A DNA stretch of 64,000 bases from Chloroflexota bacterium (GTDB lineage: Bacteria; Chloroflexota; UBA11872): positions 110,411 through 174,410 of the forward strand of contig JAPOWQ010000006.1 in the NCBI GenBank assembly GCA_026707585.1. The letters run 5' to 3'. Below, piece by piece: positions 9,065-16,921 of the stretch. Position numbers and translations under genes: made by a program. The notes beneath the pieces are model-generated. The model was not told the origin of the DNA and made no database searches. It saw only the letters and a list, made by a program, of their open reading frames with translations. Numbering within the stretch: the stretch's first letter is position 1; every line of letters starts with the position of its first letter.

Positions 9065-9988
9065 GTGTCCGAAGCCCGATCCGCCGCCACCACGCCACGC
9101 CGCACCACGCGCAAGCGCCGCGACATTCGCGAACGGATGGAACGGGCCGTGCTGGACCACTGGGAACTACTGGACGACGAAGACATCGCGATCTTCACCA
9201 TCCGGCGGCCGGACGGAAGTGACTTCGCAGAGTTCGAGGCCGGCCAGTACACGATGCTGGCGTTCTGGGATCAGCCCGCCGACGACCCGCGGCCGCGTCA
9301 GCTTTCCATTGGCTCGACGCCGCTGGACCTGGACCACCTGGAGTTCTACGTGATCCTGGTGCGGGACGCGCGGGAGGACGGGTCCAACGTCCCAGGGGTG
9401 TTCACGGGCACGCTGTGGCGCCACAAGCCGGGCGACGAGATTCTCTACATGCCGCGGCCGGCCGGTCGCTTCACGCTTTCCCGCACCAGCCAGCCGGACG
9501 CGGTGTGCGTGGCCACTGGCACTGGCCTGGCGCCGTTCGTTTCCATGGCGCGCACGGCCTGGCACGCGTACCAGAAAACCGGCCAGGTTGAGCGGCGGCT
9601 GACCATCGTGCATGGCGTTTCCTACGCCGATCAGCTGGGATACAAGGATGAGTTGGAGCGGATGGCGGCCGATCCCGGTTTCGGGCTGGTCTACATCCCG
9701 ACGATCAGCCGGCCAGACAGCGACCCCAACTTCGCGGAGGGCATGGGCCGCGGACGCGCCAACGACACGGTGCGCCTTATCTGCGGCAAGGAAATGAGCG
9801 GACGAGTGGAACCCTGGTTGCCCGACGAGCCGCTGGCCGTCCTGACAGAGCGCCTGACGCCCGAAGGCACGGCGGTCTACCTGTGCGGCAACCCGGACAT
9901 GATCTCCGACGCCAAGCCCGTGCTGGCCGACCAGGGATTCGAAACTGAGGGCCGCGAGTCCCAGGTCATCACCGAGGACTACTGGTAG
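9065..9988 (+). CDS. Ferredoxin/flavodoxin-NADP+ reductase
   Basis: A 307-residue flavoprotein of the FNR superfamily that moves electrons between NADP(H) and ferredoxin or flavodoxin. Seen: the FAD-binding signature RQLSIGS, a PRPAGRFTL segment, the NAD(P) motif VATGTGLAPF, YLCGNPDM, and a C-terminus ending EDYW, the aromatic end typical of bacterial Fpr-type enzymes. GTG 9065 is chosen because GGAG lies 7 bases upstream; ATG 9137 is an alternative that removes a basic 24-residue tail. The gene is inserted between ispD and ispF. FNR can supply reduced ferredoxin or flavodoxin to IspG and IspH, the last two MEP-pathway enzymes, so a functional link is plausible but is an inference. Confidence 0.88.
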   Translation: MSEARSAATTPRRTTRKRRDIRERMERAVLDHWELLDDEDIAIFTIRRPDGSDFAEFEAGQYTMLAFWDQPADDPRPRQLSIGSTPLDLDHLEFYVILVRDAREDGSNVPGVFTGTLWRHKPGDEILYMPRPAGRFTLSRTSQPDAVCVATGTGLAPFVSMARTAWHAYQKTGQVERRLTIVHGVSYADQLGYKDELERMAADPGFGLVYIPTISRPDSDPNFAEGMGRGRANDTVRLICGKEMSGRVEPWLPDEPLAVLTERLTPEGTAVYLCGNPDMISDAKPVLADQGFETEGRESQVITEDYW

Positions 9989-10025
9989 GCGATCAAATTC
10001 GCCGGGGCCAAACCCGGCCAAGCCG

Positions 10026-10529
10026 ATGCTCCCGGAATACCGGGTAGGTACCGGCTATGACTTGCACCGGCTGGGCGCCGGGCGGCCGCTGCGCGTGGCC
10101 GGGGTTGACATTGCGCCGGGCGGAGGCGCGATTGGGCACTCGGACGCGGACGTGGCGATGCACGCGCTGGTGGACGCCCTGCTGGGAGCCACGGGCGGCG
10201 GGGACATCGGCCGCCGCTACCCCGACACCGATCCGGCCAACCGCGACGCGGACAGCTCGCGGTTCGTAGCGGAGACGATGGGCGATCTGCGTGCCGGCGG
10301 CTGGGAACTGGTGAACGCCGATCTGACTATCGTGCTGGAACGGCCCAAGGTTTCGCCCTTTGCCGAGGCGATGCGCCGGCGCCTGGCGACGGCGCTGGGC
10401 ACCGATGCCGAGCGCATCAGCCTGAAAGCCAAGACCAACGAGGGCGTCGACGCCGTGGGCGCCGGCGAGGCGGTGGCCTGTCATGCCGTCGTGCTGGTGG
10501 CGCGCAGTGTCGGCCAGGCCCCTGCGTAG
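10026..10529 (+). CDS. ispF: 2-C-methyl-D-erythritol 2,4-cyclodiphosphate synthase
   Basis: IspF forms the cyclic diphosphate of the MEP pathway with release of CMP. The 167-residue protein has the metal triad in its expected places (Asp12 and His14 in GYDLHRL, His46 in HSDADVAMHAL), and the C-terminal KAKTNEGVDAVGAGEAVACH matching the family K-T-x-E-x-hG-hGxxEGI region. ATG 10026. It follows the FNR gene by 37 bases and precedes cysS by 36 bases on the same strand. Unlike most bacteria it is separated from ispD by more than 4 kb of inserted genes. Confidence 0.96.
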   Translation: MLPEYRVGTGYDLHRLGAGRPLRVAGVDIAPGGGAIGHSDADVAMHALVDALLGATGGGDIGRRYPDTDPANRDADSSRFVAETMGDLRAGGWELVNADLTIVLERPKVSPFAEAMRRRLATALGTDAERISLKAKTNEGVDAVGAGEAVACHAVVLVARSVGQAPA

Positions 10530-10565
10530 AATGCCGTTGCCGCGCGCCAGCCTGAGTTTCGTCGT

Positions 10566-11951
10566 TTGACGCTCGCAATTACCAACACCCTCACCGGGAA
10601 AAAAGAGCCGTTCAAGCCGCTGGGCGATCCCGTCACGATGTACGTCTGCGGCATGACGCCCAAGGACCGGCCGCACTTGGGACACGCGTTCATGTTCGTG
10701 CACATGGACGTGATCCGGCGCTACCTGGAATACCGGGGCTACGCCGTCCGGCACATCCAGAATTTCACCGATATCGACGATAAGATCATCGACCGGGCGC
10801 GGGCCGCGGGCCGCGATCCGCTGGACTGGGCGCGCGAATACACCGAGGCCTATTTCGAGGTGATGGACCGGCTGCACGTGCGGCGCGCGCACGAATACCC
10901 GCTCGTGACCGGCAACATCCCGGGGATCATCCACGACGTGCAGGAATTGATCGACGGTGGCCACGCCTATCCGACGTCCACCGGGGTGTACTTCGACGCC
11001 GCGACGTTTGAGGACTACGGCGCGCTCAGCGGCCGAACCGCCGAGGACGGGGCGGCCGGCGCCCGAATCGCGGTTGACGAAGAGAAGCGCGACCCGCGCG
11101 ATTGGGCGCTCTGGAAGCTGGACAACGAGAGTTCGGTGACCTGGGAGAGCCCCTGGGGGCGCGGTCGGCCGGGTTGGCACATCGAGTGCTCGACGATGAT
11201 CCGGCGCACGCTGGGCGAACAGATCGACATTCACGGCGGCGGCGCGGACCTCTTGTTTCCGCACCACGAGAACGAGCTTGCCCAGGCCGAAGCGGCCACC
11301 GAGCGCCATCCGTTCGTGTCGTACTGGACGCACACCGGCCTGGTGCTGACCGACGGCGAGAAGATGGCGCACTCACTGGGGAACTTCACCACCACGGCGG
11401 ACGTGCTGACCGACGTGCCGCCGGACGTGCTGCGGCTCTACCTGCTGAGCGTGCACTACCGCTCGACATTGCAGTTCTCGCCGGCTGCGATCGAGCAGAC
11501 GCGGGCGGGTTACGAGCGGCTGCTGGCGGTGATGCGCGCCAAGGGCGAAAGCGTCGACGGCGACTGTAACGAGCTGGATGTCGAACTGTCGGCAGCGCGG
11601 CAGGCGTTTGACGCCGCCATGGACGACGACTTCAACGCGCCGCGGGCCATTGGCGCGCTATTCGACTTCGGGCGCGCCATCAACCGCCTTTCGCCGGCCT
11701 CCTCGGCGGCGGACGTTTCGAGCGCGCAATCCGTATTTACCAGCCTGTTGGGCGTGCTGGGCATCGAACTGCATGAACCGGACGCGGCGTCCGACGATGC
11801 GACGCCGTTCATCGATCTGCTGGTGCAGGTGCGCCGGCAACTGCGAGAGGCCAGGCAATGGGAGCTCGCCGACACAATTCGCGACGATTTGGGCGCGCTC
11901 GACGTGGTGCTCGAGGACACGCCCGACGGCACGGTCTGGCGTCGCGGGTAG
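10566..11951 (+). CDS. cysS: Cysteinyl-tRNA synthetase
   Basis: Class I aminoacyl-tRNA synthetase charging tRNA-Cys. Length 461 residues, the usual size. Seen: the zinc ligand Cys28 in YVCGMT, the HIGH motif as HLGH (37-40), IDDKIIDRA, HIECSTM, the HHENE zinc-site segment, and the KMSKS motif as KMAHS at 266-270 (KMAHSLGN). The second lysine of KMSKS is therefore replaced by His while the first is kept. The start is TTG at 10566. The rlmB-type methyltransferase gene begins within its 3' end. The order ispF-cysS-rlmB matches Firmicutes, with mrnC missing. Confidence 0.95.
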   Translation: MTLAITNTLTGKKEPFKPLGDPVTMYVCGMTPKDRPHLGHAFMFVHMDVIRRYLEYRGYAVRHIQNFTDIDDKIIDRARAAGRDPLDWAREYTEAYFEVMDRLHVRRAHEYPLVTGNIPGIIHDVQELIDGGHAYPTSTGVYFDAATFEDYGALSGRTAEDGAAGARIAVDEEKRDPRDWALWKLDNESSVTWESPWGRGRPGWHIECSTMIRRTLGEQIDIHGGGADLLFPHHENELAQAEAATERHPFVSYWTHTGLVLTDGEKMAHSLGNFTTTADVLTDVPPDVLRLYLLSVHYRSTLQFSPAAIEQTRAGYERLLAVMRAKGESVDGDCNELDVELSAARQAFDAAMDDDFNAPRAIGALFDFGRAINRLSPASSAADVSSAQSVFTSLLGVLGIELHEPDAASDDATPFIDLLVQVRRQLREARQWELADTIRDDLGALDVVLEDTPDGTVWRRG

Positions 11952-12715
11952 GCCGCCCGCAGCTACCCGCCGAAGCCAGCGTCTGGGGACGGCGCGCCGT
12001 AACCGAGGCGCTGCGCCGTGGCGCACGCGTTGAACGCGTGTTCATTGCCCGCCCCCAGGCCGAAGCCATGGCCGACATTCGTTCGCTGGCCGCGACGGCG
12101 GCTGTCGCCGTCACGTTTGCCGACGCGTCGGAACTCGACCAGTTGAGTTTCGGCGGGCAGCACCAGGGTGTCGTGGCGGCCGTGCGTTCCCCGCCACCGG
12201 CCACGATCGAGGACCTGCTTGACGGCGACAGCGCCGGCGGCCCGCCGCTGATCCTGGCGGCGGATCAGGTTCAGGATGTGGGCAACCTGGGGGCATTGCT
12301 GCGGACGCTCGAGGCGGTGGATGGCGCCGGAGCCATCGTGCCGGGTCGGCGCTCAGCCGCGCTCACCGGCGGGCTGGCTCGGGCCTCGGCCGGCGCCAGT
12401 TTGCGTACGCCGCTGGTCCAGGTTGCCAACGTCTCGCGAGCGCTTGACCAGCTGCGGGACGCGGGCGCCTGGGTTTACGCGCTGGACCAGGACGGCGATA
12501 CGGACTTCACCGACGCGGATTACAGCCGCCCGACCTGCCTGGTCGTGGGCGGTGAAGCGCGCGGGGTCCGTCCCGGGGTGCGCAAGGCCTGCGACGCGGC
12601 CCTGCGAATCCCGATGTACGGTGGCGTGGGTTCGTTAAACGTGTCCGTCGCCGGCGCGCTGGTGCTGTATCACGCGGTGCGCTCGCGGGGAGAGGCTATC
12701 CGGGATGGCGCCTGA
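11858..12715 (+). CDS. rlmB: 23S rRNA 2'-O-ribose methyltransferase (RlmB/TrmH family)
   Basis: SpoU-family S-adenosylmethionine-dependent RNA methyltransferase, probably acting on the guanosine in the 23S peptidyl-transferase region. Seen: the N-terminal substrate-binding start (VWGRRAVTEAL...VFIA), SpoU motif 1 around DQVQDVGNLGALLRT, motif 2 VVGGEARGV, and motif 3 GSLNVSVAGALVLYHAV that forms the trefoil knot. The start is uncertain: ATG 11858 has a good GAGAGG seven bases upstream but overlaps cysS by 94 bases and adds about 40 Arg-rich residues; no ATG, GTG or TTG lies nearer the conserved start. The C-terminus overlaps folB by 11 bases. Confidence 0.92.
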   Translation: MGARRHNSRRFGRARRGARGHARRHGLASRVGRPQLPAEASVWGRRAVTEALRRGARVERVFIARPQAEAMADIRSLAATAAVAVTFADASELDQLSFGGQHQGVVAAVRSPPPATIEDLLDGDSAGGPPLILAADQVQDVGNLGALLRTLEAVDGAGAIVPGRRSAALTGGLARASAGASLRTPLVQVANVSRALDQLRDAGAWVYALDQDGDTDFTDADYSRPTCLVVGGEARGVRPGVRKACDAALRIPMYGGVGSLNVSVAGALVLYHAVRSRGEAIRDGA

Positions 12716-13094
12716 CACCGTGAGCCTGGCCGGCATCACCCTGTATGGCTATCACGGAGTGCGCTCGGAAGAACGCACGCTGGGACAACGCTTTGTGGTG
12801 GACGTGGACCTGGACGCCGAGCTGGGCGATGCCGCTGCAACCGATGCGCTGGATTCGACCGTGAACTACAGCGAGGTCTACGCCCTCGTGGCCGAGATCG
12901 TGGAGGGCGAGCCGGTGAATCTGCTGGAAGCACTCGGCGAGAGAATTGCACGCTGCGCGTTACTGCGATTTCCACACGTCCAGAGGGCGCGCGTTCGCGT
13001 GGCAAAGCCCGGCGTAGCGATCGCCGGGTCGGTTCTCCGAGAAGCGGCGGTCACCATCGACCGCACACGAGCCGAGGTTGAAGGCTTGCGCTGA
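12705..13094 (+). CDS. folB: Dihydroneopterin aldolase
   Basis: FolB cleaves 7,8-dihydroneopterin to 6-hydroxymethyl-dihydropterin in tetrahydrofolate synthesis. The 129-residue protein has the family start ITLYGYHGV, the NYSEVY segment, the substrate-binding Glu in NLLEALGERIA, and the catalytic Lys in VAKPGV. ATG 12705 overlaps the rlmB stop, which fits coupling; GTG 12720 is an alternative. folE, for the first pteridine step, lies 3.2 kb downstream on the same strand, so folate genes are loosely grouped here. Confidence 0.93.
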   Translation: MAPDTVSLAGITLYGYHGVRSEERTLGQRFVVDVDLDAELGDAAATDALDSTVNYSEVYALVAEIVEGEPVNLLEALGERIARCALLRFPHVQRARVRVAKPGVAIAGSVLREAAVTIDRTRAEVEGLR

Positions 13095-13118
13095 ACGACC
13101 GCATCCACTGTGAGTTAA

Positions 13119-13132
13119 GTAAGATTTCTTAC
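13119..13132. promoter_or_regulatory. Palindrome upstream of the NYN gene
   Basis: GTAAGA-TT-TCTTAC is a perfect 6-bp dyad in the AT-richer leader region of the NYN-domain gene. A TTGACG (13142-13147) and a TATGAT (13168-13173) follow, but with a 20-base spacer, so that promoter is doubtful. A closely related sequence (GTAAGCATTCTTAAC) occurs at 13965-13979 on the other side of the gene. The pair may be operators or the footprints of an insertion. Confidence 0.35.
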
Positions 13133-13293
13133 CTTTTCAGCTTGACGAAAACAACATCCAGATTCAGTATGATCGAGTAGGGCGGCTAAGCGGATTACAA
13201 ATAGCGCGTCCGCGCCATCGGCGCACGGCATAGTTTGTCTTCAGTGACGGGCACGGTCGCGCCAAGATTGTTCTCTGGCCGAAAGGATGTGAT

Positions 13294-13884
13294 ATGGGGA
13301 ACCTGGCAGTCTTCATTGACGGCGGCTATCTTGAAGCCCTGCAGAAGCACGAATTCGACGTTCGGCTTGACGTCAAGAAACTGGTTGACGAGATCCAGGA
13401 CCACGTCGAGGAATCAAGCGCGGACAAGGTCGAATTGCTGCGCGCCTACTACTACCACTGCCGTCCATATCGCAGTGACCCGCCGACGCCCGAAGAGATG
13501 GACCGGTACTCAAACTCGCGACGCTTCGAGGACGCGCTGCGCTATCTGCCACGCTTCGAGGTGCGCCTGGGACACCTTCGGATGTCCGGCGTCGATGAGT
13601 CGGGCGTACCGATCTTCGAGCAGAAGCAGGTAGACCTGTTGCTGGGCCTGGACATGGCGCTGCTGGCGGGCAAGAACCAAGTGCAGCACATCGCGCTGGT
13701 TGCCGGCGACGGCGACTTCGTTCCGGCGGTTCGGGTGCTAAAGAACGAAGGCATCATCGTCTGGCTCATTCATGGTCCGCCCCAAGGCAACCACGGTTAT
13801 CCGACGTACTCGTTCGAGCTGTTCAAGACCGCAGACGAACGAATGGAATTGGACGAAGAGTTGATTGACCGTTTACTGAGATAG
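13294..13884 (+). CDS. NYN-domain (LabA/DUF88-like) putative ribonuclease
   Basis: A 196-residue PIN-like NYN-domain protein. The acidic metal site is visible: Asp9 in VFIDGGY, Asp114 and Asp120 in KQVDLLLGLD, and Asp139/Asp141 in VAGDGDFVPAV. These proteins are usually single-domain, metal-dependent RNA-cleaving enzymes; the substrate is unknown. ATG 13294 is preceded by GAAAGGATG at ribosome-binding distance. In Bacillus a different NYN protein (YacP/Rae1) follows rlmB, so the position recalls that operon, but this sequence is the LabA/DUF88 type and sits in AT-richer DNA flanked by similar palindromes. Independent acquisition is therefore as likely as conserved synteny. Confidence 0.88.
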   Translation: MGNLAVFIDGGYLEALQKHEFDVRLDVKKLVDEIQDHVEESSADKVELLRAYYYHCRPYRSDPPTPEEMDRYSNSRRFEDALRYLPRFEVRLGHLRMSGVDESGVPIFEQKQVDLLLGLDMALLAGKNQVQHIALVAGDGDFVPAVRVLKNEGIIVWLIHGPPQGNHGYPTYSFELFKTADERMELDEELIDRLLR

Positions 13885-13964
13885 CCTTGGCTGATATCAC
13901 AACCTGAATCCAGCTCGATCATTCGATGTCGTTCGCTACTTATTCTCCACCAAAAGACTAATTT

Positions 13965-13979
13965 GTAAGCATTCTTAAC
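13965..13979. promoter_or_regulatory. Imperfect palindrome downstream of the NYN gene
   Basis: GTAAGCATTCTTAAC matches 11 of the first 13 bases of the dyad at 13119-13132. It lies in the 112-bp space between the convergent NYN and thymidylate-kinase-like genes, so it could belong to a terminator or be one of a pair of binding or insertion sites flanking the NYN gene. Confidence 0.3.
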
Positions 13980-13996
13980 GTATGTTCGAAATTCGG

Positions 13997-14725
13997 CTAA
14001 GGCGTTGAGCGCATGTCGTCAACAACCCGCTGCAGTTCCTTAAGGATGGTTTCAAAGGTCTGTTTGATCGGCCCGCGCGCGTCTATAACCGCAAAGTTGT
14101 GCTGCTTCGCAAGTTCATGAAAGTGCGCGCTGATGCGAGCCTGGTAGCTCAGGAAACTCTCGAAGACGTCCTGGCCACGCATGACGTCCAGCCCCGATTC
14201 CCAGAAGTCGAAGCCGCCGTTGATCAGGATTCTCGGTAGCAGGTGTTCAATGTCCACGTCCAGGTAGACGACCGCATCGGGAACGGGTGCGAAGTCGTAG
14301 ATGTCGGCGGTCCAGGCGGGATCGATGCCGCGGGTGGCGGCACGGGCGATCATGGAAAAGATGTAGCGGTCGGCCAGAACCACCATGCCGGCGCGCAGCG
14401 AGGGGATGATCAGCCGTTCAACGCGGTCATAGAAATCGGTGGCGTAGAACAGATTCAGGGTGATGGGGTCCAAATCGTGGCCCGACTTCGCACGCCGAAT
14501 CCCAGGGCCAGCCAGTTCGGAACGCGTCAGCCCGGTGTCGACGACGCCGAATCCATGATCTTCGAGCCACTCCTTCATCAGGCGAATCTGGGTGGAGCGC
14601 CCTGAACCGTCCTGGCCTTCAACCACGATCAGGCGGCCGGGCAGCGGGCTCAAGTCAATGCCAGGCGGCGGCTCGCCGTAGAAACGTAAGGGACGGTTGA
14701 CCGGAAGACTCACGGCGCCCGCCAC
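13997..14725 (-). CDS. Thymidylate kinase-like protein with altered P-loop
   Basis: A 242-residue member of the thymidylate kinase family and the second gene of a tandem pair. Seen: the P-loop at 36-45, here EGQDGSGRST with Arg43 in the place of the Walker A lysine, the LADRYIFS segment (DR-Y motif), and a Phe/Tyr-rich C-terminal half. The substrate loop reads DTGLTRSELAG instead of the usual TREPGGT. The upstream paralogue keeps the lysine. The start overlaps that paralogue's end by 16 bases, so the two are probably expressed together and may form a heteromer. Whether this copy phosphorylates dTMP is open; loss or change of catalysis is an inference from one residue. Confidence 0.85.
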   Translation of the reverse strand: MAGAVSLPVNRPLRFYGEPPPGIDLSPLPGRLIVVEGQDGSGRSTQIRLMKEWLEDHGFGVVDTGLTRSELAGPGIRRAKSGHDLDPITLNLFYATDFYDRVERLIIPSLRAGMVVLADRYIFSMIARAATRGIDPAWTADIYDFAPVPDAVVYLDVDIEHLLPRILINGGFDFWESGLDVMRGQDVFESFLSYQARISAHFHELAKQHNFAVIDARGPIKQTFETILKELQRVVDDMRSTP

Positions 14726-15471
14726 ATGTCAGCCAGGTACCTTCCACTGAGGCCGGTCGCCGCCAGTGCTTCCTGTAGTCCGGAAAGTTCGGCTCGCATC
14801 GCGCCATCCAGATGCGGTTGCACCAACGCGCGCATCCGTTCCTGCTGATTCACCAGGGTGTCGGTGGCGTCGATGCGCTCCAGGCCGAACTCGTCAACCA
14901 GCCGCCCGTATTGGCCGCGAATGATGCCCTGGAATAGCCGGAACGATTCGGCGGGATCTCCACTCAGACCCAGATCCAAGCCGGCTTCGTAGTAGCTGAG
15001 TTCGTCGCGGCCGAGCTCGATCCGACGGATCGCCTCGTCAAGTGGGACATCAAAGTAGAAGGCCAGCGTGGGATCGGGTGCAAACGAGTACAGCCGCCGC
15101 AACCAGCCGGCGCTGACGCCGCGAGCGGCGTCGCGGGCATAGGCGGTGTAAACGTAGCGATCGGCAAGGACGATGGCGCCCGCTTGCAACGCCGGAATGA
15201 TCTGCTCATGCACGCGGCTGGAAAAGTCGGCCGCGTGGATGAGGCTGAAGGTGAGCGGGGTCAGGATGCGGCGGCGCTTTCCGCGGCGCGTGGTACGGCG
15301 GACGATCCGCGATGAGTTCCACTCGGTGAAGATGACCAGGTAGCCCTGGCTCACCAGCCACTTGTGCAGCAGATCCAACTGCGTGCTCTTCCCCGATCCG
15401 TCAATGCCCTCGACGATGAAGAGGCGGCCAGGCAAGTCTTGCGGTGCGGTTGATCCGTCGGCTTTGGCCAT
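14710..15471 (-). CDS. tmk: Thymidylate kinase (dTMP kinase) family protein
   Basis: A 253-residue nucleoside monophosphate kinase that would convert dTMP to dTDP. Canonical P-loop EGIDGSGKST at 21-30, LADRYVYTAYARD (DR-Y motif), and a C-terminal tail of about 45 residues beyond the core. The loop after the second strand is FTEWNSS rather than TREPGGT, so it belongs to a divergent branch of the family. First gene of a tandem pair on the - strand, overlapping the altered paralogue by 16 bases. It is divergent from rpiB across a 314-bp gap. Confidence 0.87.
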   Translation of the reverse strand: MAKADGSTAPQDLPGRLFIVEGIDGSGKSTQLDLLHKWLVSQGYLVIFTEWNSSRIVRRTTRRGKRRRILTPLTFSLIHAADFSSRVHEQIIPALQAGAIVLADRYVYTAYARDAARGVSAGWLRRLYSFAPDPTLAFYFDVPLDEAIRRIELGRDELSYYEAGLDLGLSGDPAESFRLFQGIIRGQYGRLVDEFGLERIDATDTLVNQQERMRALVQPHLDGAMRAELSGLQEALAATGLSGRYLADMWRAP

Positions 15472-15785
15472 TCCTACATCCCGTCACCAATCACCGGCAG
15501 CGACGCAATCGGACCAACAGGCGCCCGCGCAATTCGGAAGCCTACGCGACAAACCGCGCGGGCCAGCCGGCGACCGAGGCAGAGGTTTCGCTGGAACTCG
15601 GTGGCAACGGTCAACAGCGTAACCGACCAGGTGGCTGACGCTGGCGAGCCCTTCGCCGGTTTCGAGGTGGCGGCCCCCGGGGATGTCCCGAATCTGCGCC
15701 ACGCCCAACGTTCGCGCCGGGGCGCTAAAGGTCGACCAGATGACCCTTCGTATACTCGTCTGGAACGCCTACGGCCGCGCCGACC
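15472..15785. other. Intergenic region without recognisable gene
   Basis: About 314 bases between the divergent tmk and rpiB genes. Short open frames exist on both strands but have the skewed Arg/Pro/Ala composition of chance high-GC frames, and none resembles a known protein. It should hold the two divergent promoters; I cannot pick convincing -35 and -10 boxes. Confidence 0.5.
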
Positions 15786-16229
15786 ATGCGGATTGCCATC
15801 GCAAGCGACGAACGAACGGAACTGACCGACCACATCATCGCGAACCTCGAGGAACGCGGGCATGCCCTGTCGCCGTTCGGCCCGCTGGCTGGCCTTGATC
15901 AGCAGTGGCCGGAAGCCGGACGAAGCGTCGGTCAGGCCGTGGCGGCCGGCGCGGTGGACGAAGGCATCGTGCTGTGCTGGACGGGCACGGGCGTCAGCAT
16001 GGCGGCGAACAAGGTTGCCGGCATTCGCGCGGCCCTGTGCGCGGACGCGGAAACCGCGCGGGGCGCCCGGCTCTGGAATCGGGCGAATGTGCTGGCGCTG
16101 AGCCTGCGGCTGACCACCCCGGCGCTGGCCGACGAGATCCTGACGGCCTGGTTCGATACGCCGCTGGGCGAAGACCCCGACGACAAAGCCTGCGTCGACC
16201 GGGTGGAACCCAGACCAACCCCGGCCTGA
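15786..16229 (+). CDS. rpiB: RpiB/LacA/LacB family sugar-phosphate isomerase
   Basis: A 147-residue member of the RpiB family, which interconverts ribose 5-phosphate and ribulose 5-phosphate or related pairs. Seen: the start IAIASDE, the catalytic cysteine in [15 protein letters not shown] (C-x-T-G-x-G pattern, with Trp for the usual Gly), then GIRAALCAD, and [14 protein letters not shown] for the usual R-x-HNDANVLxLG. The phosphate-site Asn is present but the flanking His is not, so the exact substrate may differ from ribose 5-phosphate. Folate gene folE follows 34 bases downstream. Confidence 0.85.
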   Translation: MRIAIASDERTELTDHIIANLEERGHALSPFGPLAGLDQQWPEAGRSVGQAVAAGAVDEGIVLCWTGTGVSMAANKVAGIRAALCADAETARGARLWNRANVLALSLRLTTPALADEILTAWFDTPLGEDPDDKACVDRVEPRPTPA

Positions 16230-16263
16230 CAAAGCCACTCCTCTTGAGAAACGAGATTCACGC

Positions 16264-16914
16264 ATGAGTTCAACGCCCCTGCACGACGGCACGCCCACGG
16301 CGTCCGTCCCGCACACCCCCGACGCGTCACGCGTCTCGCCCAACGGCGCGCTGCGCGCCGACCGTGAGCGGATTGCGGCGGCGATTCGGGAGATCCTGAT
16401 CGCGATCGGCGAAGACCCCGACCGCGACGGGCTGGTCAAGACACCGGCGCGTGTGGCACGCATGTACGAGGAGCTCTTCGCCGGGCTGGTGGGCGAGCCC
16501 GACGATTACCTGGCGACCACCTTCGAGCACCCGCACGACGAGATGATTGTGGTGCGGGACATCCCGTTCTACTCGATCTGCGAGCACCACCTGCTGCCGT
16601 TCTTTGGTCGCGCGGCCGTGGGCTATATCCCGAACGAGCGGATCGTGGGACTGAGCAAGCTGGCGCGCGTGGTGGAGCACCTGGCCCGGCGCCCGCAGGT
16701 GCAGGAGCGCCTGACCTGCCAGGTCGCCGACCGAATCGAGCAGGTGCTGGAGCCGGTGGGCGTGGCGGTGACGATCGAAGCGGAACACACCTGCATGACC
16801 ATGCGCGGCGTGAAGAAGCCGGGCAGCCAGATGGTCACCTCGGTCACGCGGGGCGCGTTCCGCAACAATCCCGCCACGCGCGCCGAATTCTTCGACGCGG
16901 TTCAGCGCAAGTAG
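16264..16914 (+). CDS. folE: GTP cyclohydrolase I
   Basis: FolE converts GTP to 7,8-dihydroneopterin triphosphate, the first step of folate synthesis. The 216-residue protein keeps the zinc ligands Cys106 and His109 ([10 protein letters not shown]) and Cys177 (HTCMTMRG), the GLSKLAR motif, and the C-terminal [11 protein letters not shown]. It starts with ATG at 16264, 34 bases after rpiB, and precedes a GntR regulator by 7 bases, so the three may form one transcription unit. folB lies upstream at 12705. Confidence 0.97.
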   Translation: MSSTPLHDGTPTASVPHTPDASRVSPNGALRADRERIAAAIREILIAIGEDPDRDGLVKTPARVARMYEELFAGLVGEPDDYLATTFEHPHDEMIVVRDIPFYSICEHHLLPFFGRAAVGYIPNERIVGLSKLARVVEHLARRPQVQERLTCQVADRIEQVLEPVGVAVTIEAEHTCMTMRGVKKPGSQMVTSVTRGAFRNNPATRAEFFDAVQRK

Positions 16915-16921
16915 CGCCGCC

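Noticed and set aside
13119..13173. A firm sigma-70 promoter for the NYN gene
   Set aside because: TTGACG and TATGAT are 20 bases apart, outside the usual range, and no better pair is seen.
15472..15785. A small gene between tmk and rpiB
   Set aside because: The frames there have no start with a ribosome binding site and no recognisable similarity.
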